Below, piece by piece: positions 7,500 to 14,975 of a DNA stretch of 34,846 bases. The position numbers were made by a program, and so were the translations under genes. The notes below the pieces were generated by a model. The model was given only the letters and a program-made list of their open reading frames with translations, had not been told where the DNA came from and searched no databases. The stretch is from NCBI GenBank assembly GCA_964236585.1, contig CAXSFE010000024.1, forward strand, positions 1 to 34,846, in the 5' to 3' direction. This DNA is from CAXSEF01 sp964236585. Its GTDB lineage: Bacteria; Pseudomonadota; Alphaproteobacteria; Acetobacterales; Acetobacteraceae. Each line of letters begins with the position of its first letter. Position 1 is the first letter of the stretch.

Positions 7500-7668
7500 A
7501 GCCCGAACTGCGCGCCACCCGGATCGCCGGGCACTCGCGGCTGACCTCATCGACCACGTTCAGGGTGCGGACCTTGCACTCCACGCGCATGCGGTCTTCA
7601 ACGAGGTCATGCGCCATGCCGTGATTGGGGTGAGCCGGCCGCAACCGTAGGCGCAGGCCGTCGTTCAC
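7500..7668 (-). pseudogene. Fossil IS3-family transposase OrfB fragment
   Basis: Minus-strand translation from 7668 reads VNDGLRLRLRPAHPNHGMA, then HDLVEDRMR...CKVRTLNVVDEVSRECPAIRVARSSGS. This matches the integrase-core start of IS3-family OrfB proteins of the IS407/IS2 type as I know them (LNDGSCVRLRPEHPNHVW, then DFV.DRT..G..FR.LN..DEFTRECLAI). The first catalytic Asp region is changed (AHDLVED for SYDFVHD). Only about 56 residues remain, and the rest of OrfB and all of OrfA are missing. It is a decayed remnant and evidence that this segment has received mobile DNA. Confidence 0.75.
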
Positions 7669-7757
7669 CCTCGGCCTGGCCGCGGGCCGTGCGGTCTGGG
7701 CAGGGCGTTCTCACGGTACTGAAGCAGCCTCAAATCCCACGGCGGAACGGAGTCGAC

Positions 7758-8657
7758 TTGGACGCCGGCAAAACCCTTCTCACTCCCGAGGGCCTTATCG
7801 ACCGGCTGCCGAGCCGCCCCCTGCTGACGACGACAGGCACGGGTTTCCAGAACCTCACCTTGCAGCGCTTTCGGCATCCCCCCAGCACGATCGATGTGCC
7901 GGGCCTTCGCGACGAACTGGTGGTCGACCATCTGGTCGGGCCGGTCCTGGTCGAGGAGGATCGTGGGCACGGGGAGCGCGAGCGGCGGTGGAGCGGTGCC
8001 GGCCAGGTGACGATCACGCCGGCCGGGCATCCGGTGCGCCGCACCCTCAAGGGGCGGCCCGACGTGGTCCTGCTCCATCTCGCACCCGAACTCCTCCGTG
8101 ACGTGGCTGCGGAGGTCTACGGCCAGGATGTGGGGGCGGTCTCGCTCGTGCGCGGCCTTGCCGTGCCGGACAGCACAGCCGACAGGCTGATCCGGCTGCT
8201 GCTCGCGGAGGCGGAAACGGCGGGACCGTCCTCGATCCTGATGATGGAGACGCTCGGGCGGGCCTTGGTCATCCACCTCCTGCGCTTCCACTCCACCCTC
8301 GGCGCAGAGCGGCCGAGGCCCGCGCCCGTCCACCAGCCTCCTCGCATCCAGCGTGTCATCGAGCAGATGCGGTCCGGGATGGAGGAAGGCCTCACGTTGT
8401 CGCAGCTTGCCGAGACGGGAGGCGTGAGCCCTTCGCAGCTGGTTCGGACCTTCCGCAACGCGACCGGCGTGTCACCGTACCGGTACCTGCGCAATCTTCG
8501 CATGGAGAACGCGCGCAAGCTCCTGGAACAGACCGATCTACCGGTGATCGAGATAGCCTTGAGCTGCGGCTTCGGGCAGGCGAGCCATTTCGCGACGTCG
8601 TTTCGCGCGACGACGGGGTTCAGCCCTCGGGCCTGGCGTCAGGCGCGCCGGGCCTGA
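7758..8657 (+). CDS. AraC-family transcriptional regulator
   Basis: A DNA-binding activator of about 299 residues. The C-terminal 100 residues hold the AraC double helix-turn-helix: LSQLAETGGVSPSQLVRTFR as the first and VIEIALSCGFGQASHFATSF as the second, followed by the family signature FRATTGFSPRAWR. The N-terminal 180 residues look like a cupin-type sensor domain (GQVTITPAGHPVRRTLKG), whose ligand cannot be read from sequence. TTG 7758 is preferred because GGAACGGAG precedes it and the length suits the family; GTG 7689 is in frame and would add 23 residues abutting the transposase fossil. It lies directly upstream of two CMD-fold genes on the same strand and is the likely regulator of that pair. 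Confidence 0.9.
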   Translation: MDAGKTLLTPEGLIDRLPSRPLLTTTGTGFQNLTLQRFRHPPSTIDVPGLRDELVVDHLVGPVLVEEDRGHGERERRWSGAGQVTITPAGHPVRRTLKGRPDVVLLHLAPELLRDVAAEVYGQDVGAVSLVRGLAVPDSTADRLIRLLLAEAETAGPSSILMMETLGRALVIHLLRFHSTLGAERPRPAPVHQPPRIQRVIEQMRSGMEEGLTLSQLAETGGVSPSQLVRTFRNATGVSPYRYLRNLRMENARKLLEQTDLPVIEIALSCGFGQASHFATSFRATTGFSPRAWRQARRA

Positions 8658-8775
8658 CCGGTCGAGTGCCCGGCCCGGATCGCGGTGCGCATAAACCGCA
8701 ACTCCCGACCGGTTCGCGCAAGACCGCCCCGGGATGCCCGGCCATCGTGACGGCCTGAAGCAGATGGGGCGAGAC

Positions 8776-9345
8776 ATGACCGAAAAATCGGACTTTGGGA
8801 CGTTCGGCCGCTACCAGGAGGTGCCGGCGGGCGAGATGCCAGCGGAGATGAGGGACGCGTACGACACGACGATGCGCTTGCGGGGGCAGGTGCCGGGTCC
8901 GCACAGGATCTGGCTGGCAAACCCCGCCCTGTCCAGGACCGTCGTTCCGGTCGGCGCCTACTACCAGACCCGTTCGACCCTGACCAAGGCGGAGATTGAG
9001 ATCGCCACCAACCTGGTCAACGGGCGCTGGCGGGCGGCCTACTCCAACTACGAACACGAGAAGATCGGCGAAGAGGCGGGCGGCCTGGACGCAGACACGG
9101 TGCAGGCGCTGATCGCCGGGCTGCCGGCCAGCTTCGATGATCCCCGCCAGCAGGTCGTCTACGAGCTGGTCTGCGCGCTCGTCGCGCCGCGCGTGGTGCC
9201 GACGGGCCTGTATCGCAGGGCGGAGGCGCTGCTCGGCTGCGCCGGCATCGTCGACGTGACCATGCTGCTCGGCTGGTTCACCGGCGTCTCGCTGACGCTG
9301 GCCGCCTTCGACGTCCCCTCCAACGCCACCGGGCTCGAGCAGTAG
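8776..9345 (+). CDS. Carboxymuconolactone decarboxylase-family protein
   Basis: A 189-residue all-helical protein of the CMD/AhpD superfamily. The family pattern is visible: RLRGQVPGPHRIWLANPALS, then LTKAEIEIATNLVNGRWRAAYSNYEHEKIG, then helices with QQVVYELVCALVA and GCAGIVDVTMLLGWFTG. The position where AhpD has its redox CxxC reads YEHEKIG, so a thiol peroxidase role is unlikely. A decarboxylase or hydrolase-like role on a lactone or aromatic catabolite is more plausible, but the substrate is unknown. ATG 8776 is chosen because GGGGCGAG precedes it; in-frame ATGs at 8734 and 8764 would add a few residues. The next gene begins 11 bp after the stop, its ribosome-binding site overlapping this stop codon, so the two are almost certainly co-translated. 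Confidence 0.87.
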   Translation: MTEKSDFGTFGRYQEVPAGEMPAEMRDAYDTTMRLRGQVPGPHRIWLANPALSRTVVPVGAYYQTRSTLTKAEIEIATNLVNGRWRAAYSNYEHEKIGEEAGGLDADTVQALIAGLPASFDDPRQQVVYELVCALVAPRVVPTGLYRRAEALLGCAGIVDVTMLLGWFTGVSLTLAAFDVPSNATGLEQ

Positions 9346-9356
9346 GAGCGGACGCC

Positions 9357-10919
9357 ATGGACACGACGGATCTCGGCGGCCGCCTGGCGCTGCTCGACCC
9401 TGCGGGCCTGACCGGCGCGCAACGCCCGGTCTACGATCGCCTGACCGCCACGATGGTGCGCTGGGCCGACCGGTCCGGCTTCCAGAGCACGACGCAGGAC
9501 GGGCGGCTGATCGGCCCCTTCAACCCGGTCCTGCTCAGCCCCGCCATCACCCCGGCGTTCCTGGACCTGCAGGAGGCCGAGCAGGCGCACACCACGCTCG
9601 ACGACAGGGTGCGGCAGGTCGTCATACTCGCGGTCGGCGCCGTTTGGCGGTCGGCCTACGAGCTGTACGCGCACGCCGCCGTCGCCCTCAGGGCGGGCCT
9701 GCCGGACAGCAGCGTGCAGGCTCTCGCATCCGGCGCGATCCCGGACGAGCTGGGCGCGCGGGAAAAGCTTGCGGCACGGTTCGCCCGGGCACTCTCCACG
9801 GGACACCACGTGGATGCCGCCCTGTACCGGGAGGGCGAGGCAGCCTTCGGGGCGCAGGGCCTGGTCGACCTCGTCTACCTGGCAGGGACCTACCACATCG
9901 TCTGCGGCCTGCTGAACACGTTCGACGTCCCGGCGCCGACCGGGCACAACCCCGCGGCCGAGGCCGCCACCAGGCAGGCCAGGCTGACCACCGTCGCCCT
10001 CTTCCCGGTCAGGTCGTTCCTCGAGAACCTGGCGGTTCGCAGCGACAACTCCGTGCTCGTCACGTCCATGAACGCCAGGGAGCTGTTCTACGTCCCGCCG
10101 CACTCGGGCGAGGCCCCGGTGGAGCCGGTCCTGCTGCAGCGCTTCGACCAGCTCACCACCGGTATCGTCGAGATCGAGCCGGATCTGTTCCTCGTCTCGT
10201 CGTCCAACCTCTACACCACCCACGAGTCCTTCCTGCACCGCCTGGACCTGCGTGGATGGCAACCGGGCACGCCGGCCCCGCTGGAGACGGTGTTCCGCTT
10301 CCCGGATACGGCGCGCGGGCTGAACGGCAGCTGCCTGCTCGCCCCGGGAGTCGTTCTGGTGGCCGACTGCTTCGCCGGGCTGATCTGGCGGATCGACGTG
10401 CAGCCGGACGGCCGGGACATGCAGGCCAGGGTCTGGCTGGCGCACGAGAGCATGGGCTACTTCCCCGGCAAGCTGAAGCCCGAGCAGCCGGGCGTGAACG
10501 GCATCCGCTACGCCGCCCGCAGCCACCACCTCTACTACACGGCCACGGCCAGGAAGCTGCTCATGCGCGTCGCCGTCGATCCGGGCACGCTGGAGCCGGC
10601 CGGCGCGCCGGAGCTGGTGCTGGCCGGGCGCATGGGCGACGACTTCTGCATCGACGAGGATGCCGGCGTCCTCTACCTGGCCACCCACAGGCAGAACACG
10701 ATCGACCGCATCTCGATGGACCCGGGCGACAACAGCGGCTTCACGCAGAGCGTCGCGGGCGACCCGCCCACCGAGGCGATGGTCGGGCCATCCAGCGGCG
10801 CCTGGAGCCGGGCACCCGGCGAGCACGGCCGCGTGGCCTACTTCATCAGCGACGGCGGCACGGCCTCGCCGTCCCCGGGCGGGCCGCTCCCGGCCAAGCT
10901 GCAGCGGGTGGTGCTCTAG
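9357..10919 (+). CDS. Fusion: CMD-fold domain plus SMP-30-like beta-propeller
   Basis: A 520-residue two-domain protein. Residues 1 to about 200 form a second CMD-type helical domain (FNPVLLSPAITPAFLDLQEA, then RVRQVVILAVGAVWRSAYELYAHAAVA, GLVDLVYLAGTYHIVCGLLN). Residues from about 215 to the end look like a six-bladed propeller of the SMP-30/gluconolactonase or NHL type, with repeated blade patterns: LENLAVRSDNSVLVTSMNAR, then GSCLLAPGVVLVADCFAGLI, GVNGIRYAARSHHLYYTAT and DDFCIDEDAGVLYLATHRQN. No signal peptide is visible, so it is probably cytoplasmic. The combination suggests consecutive decarboxylation or rearrangement and lactone hydrolysis on one polypeptide, by analogy with PcaL (CMD fused to an enol-lactone hydrolase), but the hydrolase fold differs. 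ATG 9357 has AGGAG in front. It belongs with the preceding CMD gene and AraC regulator. Confidence 0.85.
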   Translation: MDTTDLGGRLALLDPAGLTGAQRPVYDRLTATMVRWADRSGFQSTTQDGRLIGPFNPVLLSPAITPAFLDLQEAEQAHTTLDDRVRQVVILAVGAVWRSAYELYAHAAVALRAGLPDSSVQALASGAIPDELGAREKLAARFARALSTGHHVDAALYREGEAAFGAQGLVDLVYLAGTYHIVCGLLNTFDVPAPTGHNPAAEAATRQARLTTVALFPVRSFLENLAVRSDNSVLVTSMNARELFYVPPHSGEAPVEPVLLQRFDQLTTGIVEIEPDLFLVSSSNLYTTHESFLHRLDLRGWQPGTPAPLETVFRFPDTARGLNGSCLLAPGVVLVADCFAGLIWRIDVQPDGRDMQARVWLAHESMGYFPGKLKPEQPGVNGIRYAARSHHLYYTATARKLLMRVAVDPGTLEPAGAPELVLAGRMGDDFCIDEDAGVLYLATHRQNTIDRISMDPGDNSGFTQSVAGDPPTEAMVGPSSGAWSRAPGEHGRVAYFISDGGTASPSPGGPLPAKLQRVVL

Positions 10920-10965
10920 AGGCCGTCGTGGGCTTTCCGGCCCCGTTCCCCCGCGTCGTGACGGA

Positions 10966-11106
10966 CAGGAAGCGTGTTCCTTCTTGAAAGAAAGAACCAG
11001 AGAACTTCTGCCCACAAGGCTCCGAACCCGCCCGGGAGCCCGTGACCCCATGGGCAAAGTCTTTTTGCTTCTTTTTCTTCAGAAAAAGAAGGGTCTTGCC
11101 TTCCTG
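10966..11106 (-). mobile_element. 140-bp inverted-end repeat, copy R2 (inverted)
   Basis: A 141 bp copy of the R1/R3 element in the opposite orientation, with CAGGAAG at 10966-10972 and CTTCCTG at 11100-11106. Both internal hairpins are preserved, with small changes in the second arm. It lies after the CMD-propeller gene and before a hydrolase fragment, between convergent intact genes. Together with R1 it brackets the AraC/CMD cargo as inverted repeats. Confidence 0.8.
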
Positions 11107-11139
11107 TGACAACGGCCGGGCGTCGAGATCGAGACCCAT

Positions 11140-11328
11140 GTCGACGGCAGTGGTCCCGCGCTGCATCGCCGGCCCCATGACGGGCGTCACCCTGCACGAC
11201 CTGGCCGACGGCGTGGCGGCCGTGATCCGGGACCTGGGCGGACGCCGGGCGGTGCTGCTCGGCCACGCCGTGTCGCGAATGGTTGCCACCGATCATCCGG
11301 GCCTGGTCGTGCGGATGGTGCTCGGGCC
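11140..11328 (+). pseudogene. Alpha/beta-hydrolase fragment
   Basis: Plus-strand translation gives TGVTLHDLADGVAAVIRDLG, GRRAVLLGHAVSRMVATDHP and GLVVRMVLG. This is the stretch around the nucleophile elbow of alpha/beta hydrolases (typically LADDVAAVIDALG...VVGHSFGGRVA...HPERVRRLVLLG). The elbow reads GHAVSR, so the nucleophile Ser is absent. The fragment of about 60 residues has no N-terminal oxyanion strand and no C-terminal Asp or His region. It starts just after R2 and runs into the 3' end of the convergent peptidase gene. It is best read as a gene remnant left by rearrangement at R2. Confidence 0.6.
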
Positions 11329-11329
11329 T

Positions 11330-13438
11330 TCATCGCAGGCGTTGGCACTCCCGCGTCTGGGTCCACAGCGCGAAGGCCTGCACGAGGGCCGGCTCGCGCA
11401 GGTACTCGAACCGCCCGGACCGGCCGCCATGCCCGCCCTCCATGGTGATGCGCAGCAGGATCGGCGCCGTGCCGGTCGTTTCCGCGCGCAGCCTGGCGAC
11501 CCACTTGGCCGGCTCCCAGTAGGTGACGCGCGGGTCGGACAGGCCGCCCAGCGCCAGCACCGGCGGGTAGGGCCGTGGCCCGACCTGGTCGTAGGGCGAG
11601 TAGGCGGCGATCCGGTCGTAGGCGTCCTCGTCCAGCAGGGGGTTGCCCCACTCCGGCCATTCCGGCGGCGTCAGCGGCAGGCTGGCGTCCGACATGGTGT
11701 TCAGCACGTCGACGAACGGCACCGCGGCCGCGACGCCTGCCCACAGCTCCGGGCGCAGGTTCAGCACCGCGCCCATCAGCAGGCCGCCGGCCGAGCCGCC
11801 GTGGGCGACGATGCCACCCGGGCGCGCGATGCCTGCCTCCACGAGCATGTCGGCGCAGGCAAGGAAGTCGGTGAAGGTGTTGGTCTTGGCCGCACCTCGC
11901 CCGTCGAGGAACCAGCCCCTTCCCTTCTCGCTGCCGCCACGCACGTGCGCGATCGCCCACGCCCAGCCGCGGTCGACCAGGCTGAACCGGTTGGCCGAGA
12001 AGTGCGGCATCATCGCCATGCCGTAGGCGCCGTAGCCGTAGAACAGCAGCGGGCACGGCCCCGCCGCGATCGCGTCGCGGCGCGCGAGCACGGTGACCGG
12101 CACCGAGGCGCCGTCCGACGCACGGGCGTGCAGCCGGCGCACGACGTAGTCCTGCGGGTCGTGACCGGACGGGATCTCCTGCGTCTTGCGCAGGGTCCGC
12201 GTGCGGCTGGCCATGTCGTAGTCGAACACCTGAGCCGGGTCGCGCGGGCTGTCGTAGACGTAGCGCAGGGTGGCGGTCGCGAACTCCGAGCCGCCCCTGG
12301 GCGCCAGGCAGCTCGCCTCGTCCTCGGCGGCGATGACGTGCGAGGCACCGTCGCGCGCGCTCACCACGATGCGGTCGCTGGCGTCCACGCGCTCGACGTG
12401 CACGAGGAAGCCCTCGAAGGCGAGCAGCGCAGTGACGTAGCGGCCGGGGCTGTGGGCGAGCCACTCCTGCCAGGCGCCGCGTCCCGCCGGCGCGTCGTGG
12501 GGCACCGTGGCGATCCGGTAGTCGATCGCGCCGTCCGCGTTGGTCAGCACGACGAAGCGGTCGCCCCAGTCGTCGAGGCTGTAGCGCACGCCGGTCTCGC
12601 GTGGGGCGATGCAGCGCGCCGGAGCCGTCGGGTTGCCCGCGGGGATCACCCAGGCCTCGCTGGTTTCCTGGTTGCCGCACTCGACCACGATCCAGCCCCG
12701 CGAGCGCGTCACCTCGACGCCGACGAAGAAGCCGGGGTCGCGCTCCTCGTGGACGGGCACGTCGTCGGCAGGGCCGCCGCCGACGGGGCGGCGCAGGACG
12801 CGGGTGGGCCGGCCGTTGTCGTCGCGGAAGGTCCAGAACAGGAAGCCGCCGTCCGGCGAGAAGGCGAACGAGCCGGCGGCGCTCTCGATCGGGGCGCCCA
12901 CCGCGGCGCGCGTGGCGAGGTCGAGCACGTGGATCGTGTAGGCCTCGGAGCCCTGGCGGTCCTCGGCCCAGGCGTAGAGCCTGTGGTCCGGGCTGTGCTC
13001 GCTGCCTGCGACGCGGAAGTAGGCGTGCGGCCTCGCCAGGGCGTCGACGTCGAGCAGCACCTGCTCGCGCGCGTCGTCCTCGTCCCCGCTCGGGCGGCGG
13101 GCGTGCAGGGGGTGCTGCGCGCCCTCGGCGAAGCGGGTGTAGTAGGCCCAGGGGCCGTCGGGGACGGGCACCGAGCTGTCGTCGGCGCGGATGCGCCCGA
13201 TCATCTCCGCCAGGATCGTCTCCTGCAGGGCGTCGGTGCCGGCCAGGGCGTCGGCGGTGTAGGCGTTCTCCCGCTCGAGGTGGGCGCGGATGTCGGGCCG
13301 CAGCGCGGCCGGGTCGCGCAGCACCGCCTGCCAGTTCGGGTCGCGCATCCAGGCATACGGGTCGGTGCGGGTGCGGCCGAGCTGCTCGACGGCGTGCGGC
13401 TCCCGGCGGGCTTCGGGCGGCTGGGGCATGGTGTTCAT
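11330..13438 (-). CDS. ptrB: Oligopeptidase B-like S9 prolyl-oligopeptidase family peptidase
   Basis: A 702-residue cytoplasmic serine peptidase of family S9A, typical length for oligopeptidase B (protease II), which cleaves short peptides after basic residues. The N-terminal 400 residues form the propeller (DPYAWMRDPNW at the start, later YYTRFAEGAQHPLHARR). The C-terminal alpha/beta-hydrolase domain contains LLFYGYGAYGMAMMPHFSAN and the conserved AHVRGGSEKGRGWF. The catalytic triad is readable: Ser549 in GGSAGG, Asp635 in LSDPRVTYWEP and His670 in GGHGGRSGR. ATG 13438 fits the family N-terminus (MNTMPQPPEARREPH); the frame stays open upstream, but that sequence overlaps the next gene. Basic-residue specificity is inferred from family, not tested. 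The gene end abuts a hydrolase fossil on the other strand. Confidence 0.93.
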   Translation of the reverse strand: MNTMPQPPEARREPHAVEQLGRTRTDPYAWMRDPNWQAVLRDPAALRPDIRAHLERENAYTADALAGTDALQETILAEMIGRIRADDSSVPVPDGPWAYYTRFAEGAQHPLHARRPSGDEDDAREQVLLDVDALARPHAYFRVAGSEHSPDHRLYAWAEDRQGSEAYTIHVLDLATRAAVGAPIESAAGSFAFSPDGGFLFWTFRDDNGRPTRVLRRPVGGGPADDVPVHEERDPGFFVGVEVTRSRGWIVVECGNQETSEAWVIPAGNPTAPARCIAPRETGVRYSLDDWGDRFVVLTNADGAIDYRIATVPHDAPAGRGAWQEWLAHSPGRYVTALLAFEGFLVHVERVDASDRIVVSARDGASHVIAAEDEASCLAPRGGSEFATATLRYVYDSPRDPAQVFDYDMASRTRTLRKTQEIPSGHDPQDYVVRRLHARASDGASVPVTVLARRDAIAAGPCPLLFYGYGAYGMAMMPHFSANRFSLVDRGWAWAIAHVRGGSEKGRGWFLDGRGAAKTNTFTDFLACADMLVEAGIARPGGIVAHGGSAGGLLMGAVLNLRPELWAGVAAAVPFVDVLNTMSDASLPLTPPEWPEWGNPLLDEDAYDRIAAYSPYDQVGPRPYPPVLALGGLSDPRVTYWEPAKWVARLRAETTGTAPILLRITMEGGHGGRSGRFEYLREPALVQAFALWTQTRECQRLR

Positions 13439-13500
13439 CGCGCCAGCATAGGACGCCGGCCGGGCGAAGGGCAGCCAGCGGAGGGCGGTGTCTCGGTCTG

Positions 13501-13541
13501 GAAGGCCAGGGCTCTGCCCTGGACCCGGGACGTCCGCCGGG
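13501..13541. repeat. Partial copy of the modular hairpin repeat (copy B)
   Basis: About 40 bp containing AAGGCCAGGGCTCTGCCCTGGACCC, that is one end and the first hairpin (CCAGGGC-TCT-GCCCTGG) of the modular element. The second half and the CTTAAG centre are missing. It lies in the 107 bp space between the tandem minus-strand HxlR and oligopeptidase genes. Confidence 0.6.
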
Positions 13542-13545
13542 CCGG

Positions 13546-13878
13546 TCATGGCGTCTCGATGCCCGCCCTGTTCTGCGCGGCCCAGTCCGCCATGGCCGCC
13601 ATCATCGGCCGGAGCGTGAGGCCGAGCTCGGTCAGGCTGTATTCGGTGTGCGGCGGCAGCTGCGGGCGCTGCTCGCGCCGGATCAGCCCGGCCGCCTCCA
13701 GCTCCTTCAGCTCCCTGGACAGGATGCGGTCGCTGATCGGCGGACAGGCACGCCGCAGTGCCGAGAACCGCACCCGTTCGGTGCGGATCAACGCCCACAC
13801 GATCCGCGGCTTCCACTTGCCGCCGATCACGCGGGTGGCGAAGGCGACGGGGCAGGGGTTGGGCGGCGGCATGGCCAT
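13546..13878 (-). CDS. HxlR-family winged-helix regulator
   Basis: A transcription factor of about 110 residues. The HxlR signature is clear: NPCPVAFATRVIGGKWKPRIVWAL with the conserved Cys, then FSALRRACPPISDRILSREL (recognition helix), LKELEAAGLIRREQ and the wing HTEYSLTELG, ending in LRPMMAAMADWA. HxlR proteins often sense electrophiles or quinones and control divergent reductases. Here the neighbour at 13977 is a divergent quinone-oxidoreductase-like gene, about 98 bp away, so autoregulation and control of that gene are likely. ATG 13878 gives the usual short N-terminus before the conserved Cys; ATG 13926 is in frame and would add 16 residues. The intergenic strip (13879-13976) is locally AT-rich and should hold both promoters. 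Confidence 0.9.
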   Translation of the reverse strand: MAMPPPNPCPVAFATRVIGGKWKPRIVWALIRTERVRFSALRRACPPISDRILSRELKELEAAGLIRREQRPQLPPHTEYSLTELGLTLRPMMAAMADWAAQNRAGIETP

Positions 13879-13976
13879 CGTGCTAACAAAAACGACCGTA
13901 TTCTCAAATCGGAAGTGCACATCCATCCTTTCCGGCCTGCGGTCCCTGCGGCCGCCGACCTGAAGGGAGACCGGGG

Positions 13977-14975
13977 ATGAGAGCCATCTGCGTGACGGCC
14001 GGGCGCCAGCTGGAGGTCCGGGAGGTCCCGGAGCCGCGCGATCCGCCGCCGGGGCACCTGGTGGTCCGGATCGAGGCGGCCGCCATCAACCACGGCGACA
14101 AGACCTTCCTGGCGCGACCGGAGGCGGCCGGGCCGGCGCTGGCCCGGAGCCTCCACGACGTCTGGGGCGCCTCCGCGGCCGGCGAGGTGACCGGTGCCGG
14201 GCCGGGCGTGCCGGACGGCTATGTCGGGCGGCGCGTGGCCATCTACCGCTCGATCGGCGGCGGGCCCGACACGCTCGGCCTCTGGTGCGAGACGGCCCAG
14301 GTGCCCCACACGGCCTGTCTGCGCCTGCCGGAGGGCGCCGCGGCGCGCGACTACGGCGGCTCGCTGGTCAACATCGTCACCGCCCACGCCTTCCTGGAGA
14401 CGGCCGCCGCGGACGGTCACCGCGGCGTGGTGGCGACCGCCGGGAACTCCGCGACGGGACATGCCCTGGCGGCGCTGGCGCGCTCCAGGGGCACGGCAGC
14501 GCTCCTGCTCGTCCGTTCGCCGGCTGCGAAGGCGGAGCTGGAGCGCCACGGGATCGGGGACGTGGTCGTCGTCGGCGAGGGCACGGACATGGCAGCCGTC
14601 GGCGAGCGTGCGGTCGCGCTGGACGCCACGGCGGTCTTCGACGGGACAGGCGGCGGCGGACTCGGCCGGCTGCTGCCGCACCTGCCGCAGCGATCCACCG
14701 TCTATGCCTACGGCTTCCTGGCCGGGCTCGAGCCGGTCAGCTTCCCGTCCGCCCTGCTCATGGGCAGGGACCTGACCCTCAGGCGCTTCAGCAACTTCGA
14801 CACGCCGGCCGTACGCGATCCCCTGGCGCTGGGGAAAGCTATGCGGGACCTCGAAGCGGTCGCCGGCGACCCGTTGTTCCACACCCGCATCGGTCAGACG
14901 TTCGCCCTGGACGCGGTCGATGCCGCGATGGCCTACGAGACCAGCCCGGGCGCCAAGGCGGTGTTCGTGGCCTGA
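13977..14975 (+). CDS. MDR-family NADPH:quinone-oxidoreductase-like protein
   Basis: A 332-residue medium-chain dehydrogenase/reductase. The N-terminal GroES-like part has MRAICVTAGRQLEVREVPEP, then GHLVVRIEAAAINHGDK and GASAAGEVTGAG, as in quinone reductase-type MDRs that lack catalytic zinc. The nucleotide-binding part has GVVATAGNSATGHALAALAR in place of the usual AxGGVG motif, followed by RSPAAKAELERHGIGDVVVVG. The C-terminal AYETSPGAKAVFVA matches the family end. It probably reduces a quinone or enone with NADPH; the substrate is unknown. ATG 13977 follows AAGGGAG at good spacing. Divergent from an HxlR regulator, it is probably induced by electrophilic compounds (inference). Confidence 0.87.
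   Translation: MRAICVTAGRQLEVREVPEPRDPPPGHLVVRIEAAAINHGDKTFLARPEAAGPALARSLHDVWGASAAGEVTGAGPGVPDGYVGRRVAIYRSIGGGPDTLGLWCETAQVPHTACLRLPEGAAARDYGGSLVNIVTAHAFLETAAADGHRGVVATAGNSATGHALAALARSRGTAALLLVRSPAAKAELERHGIGDVVVVGEGTDMAAVGERAVALDATAVFDGTGGGGLGRLLPHLPQRSTVYAYGFLAGLEPVSFPSALLMGRDLTLRRFSNFDTPAVRDPLALGKAMRDLEAVAGDPLFHTRIGQTFALDAVDAAMAYETSPGAKAVFVA

Noticed and set aside
6731..7534. Minus-strand frame of 267 codons opposite the small proteins
   Set aside because: Begins inside the repeat region, Pro/Ala-rich without domain, no ribosome-binding site; small plus-strand genes have better starts, though certainty is limited.
11042..13963. Plus-strand frame of 973 codons opposite the oligopeptidase gene
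   Set aside because: Antisense shadow of a gene with a full catalytic triad; only its first ~95 codons contain the hydrolase fragment listed separately.
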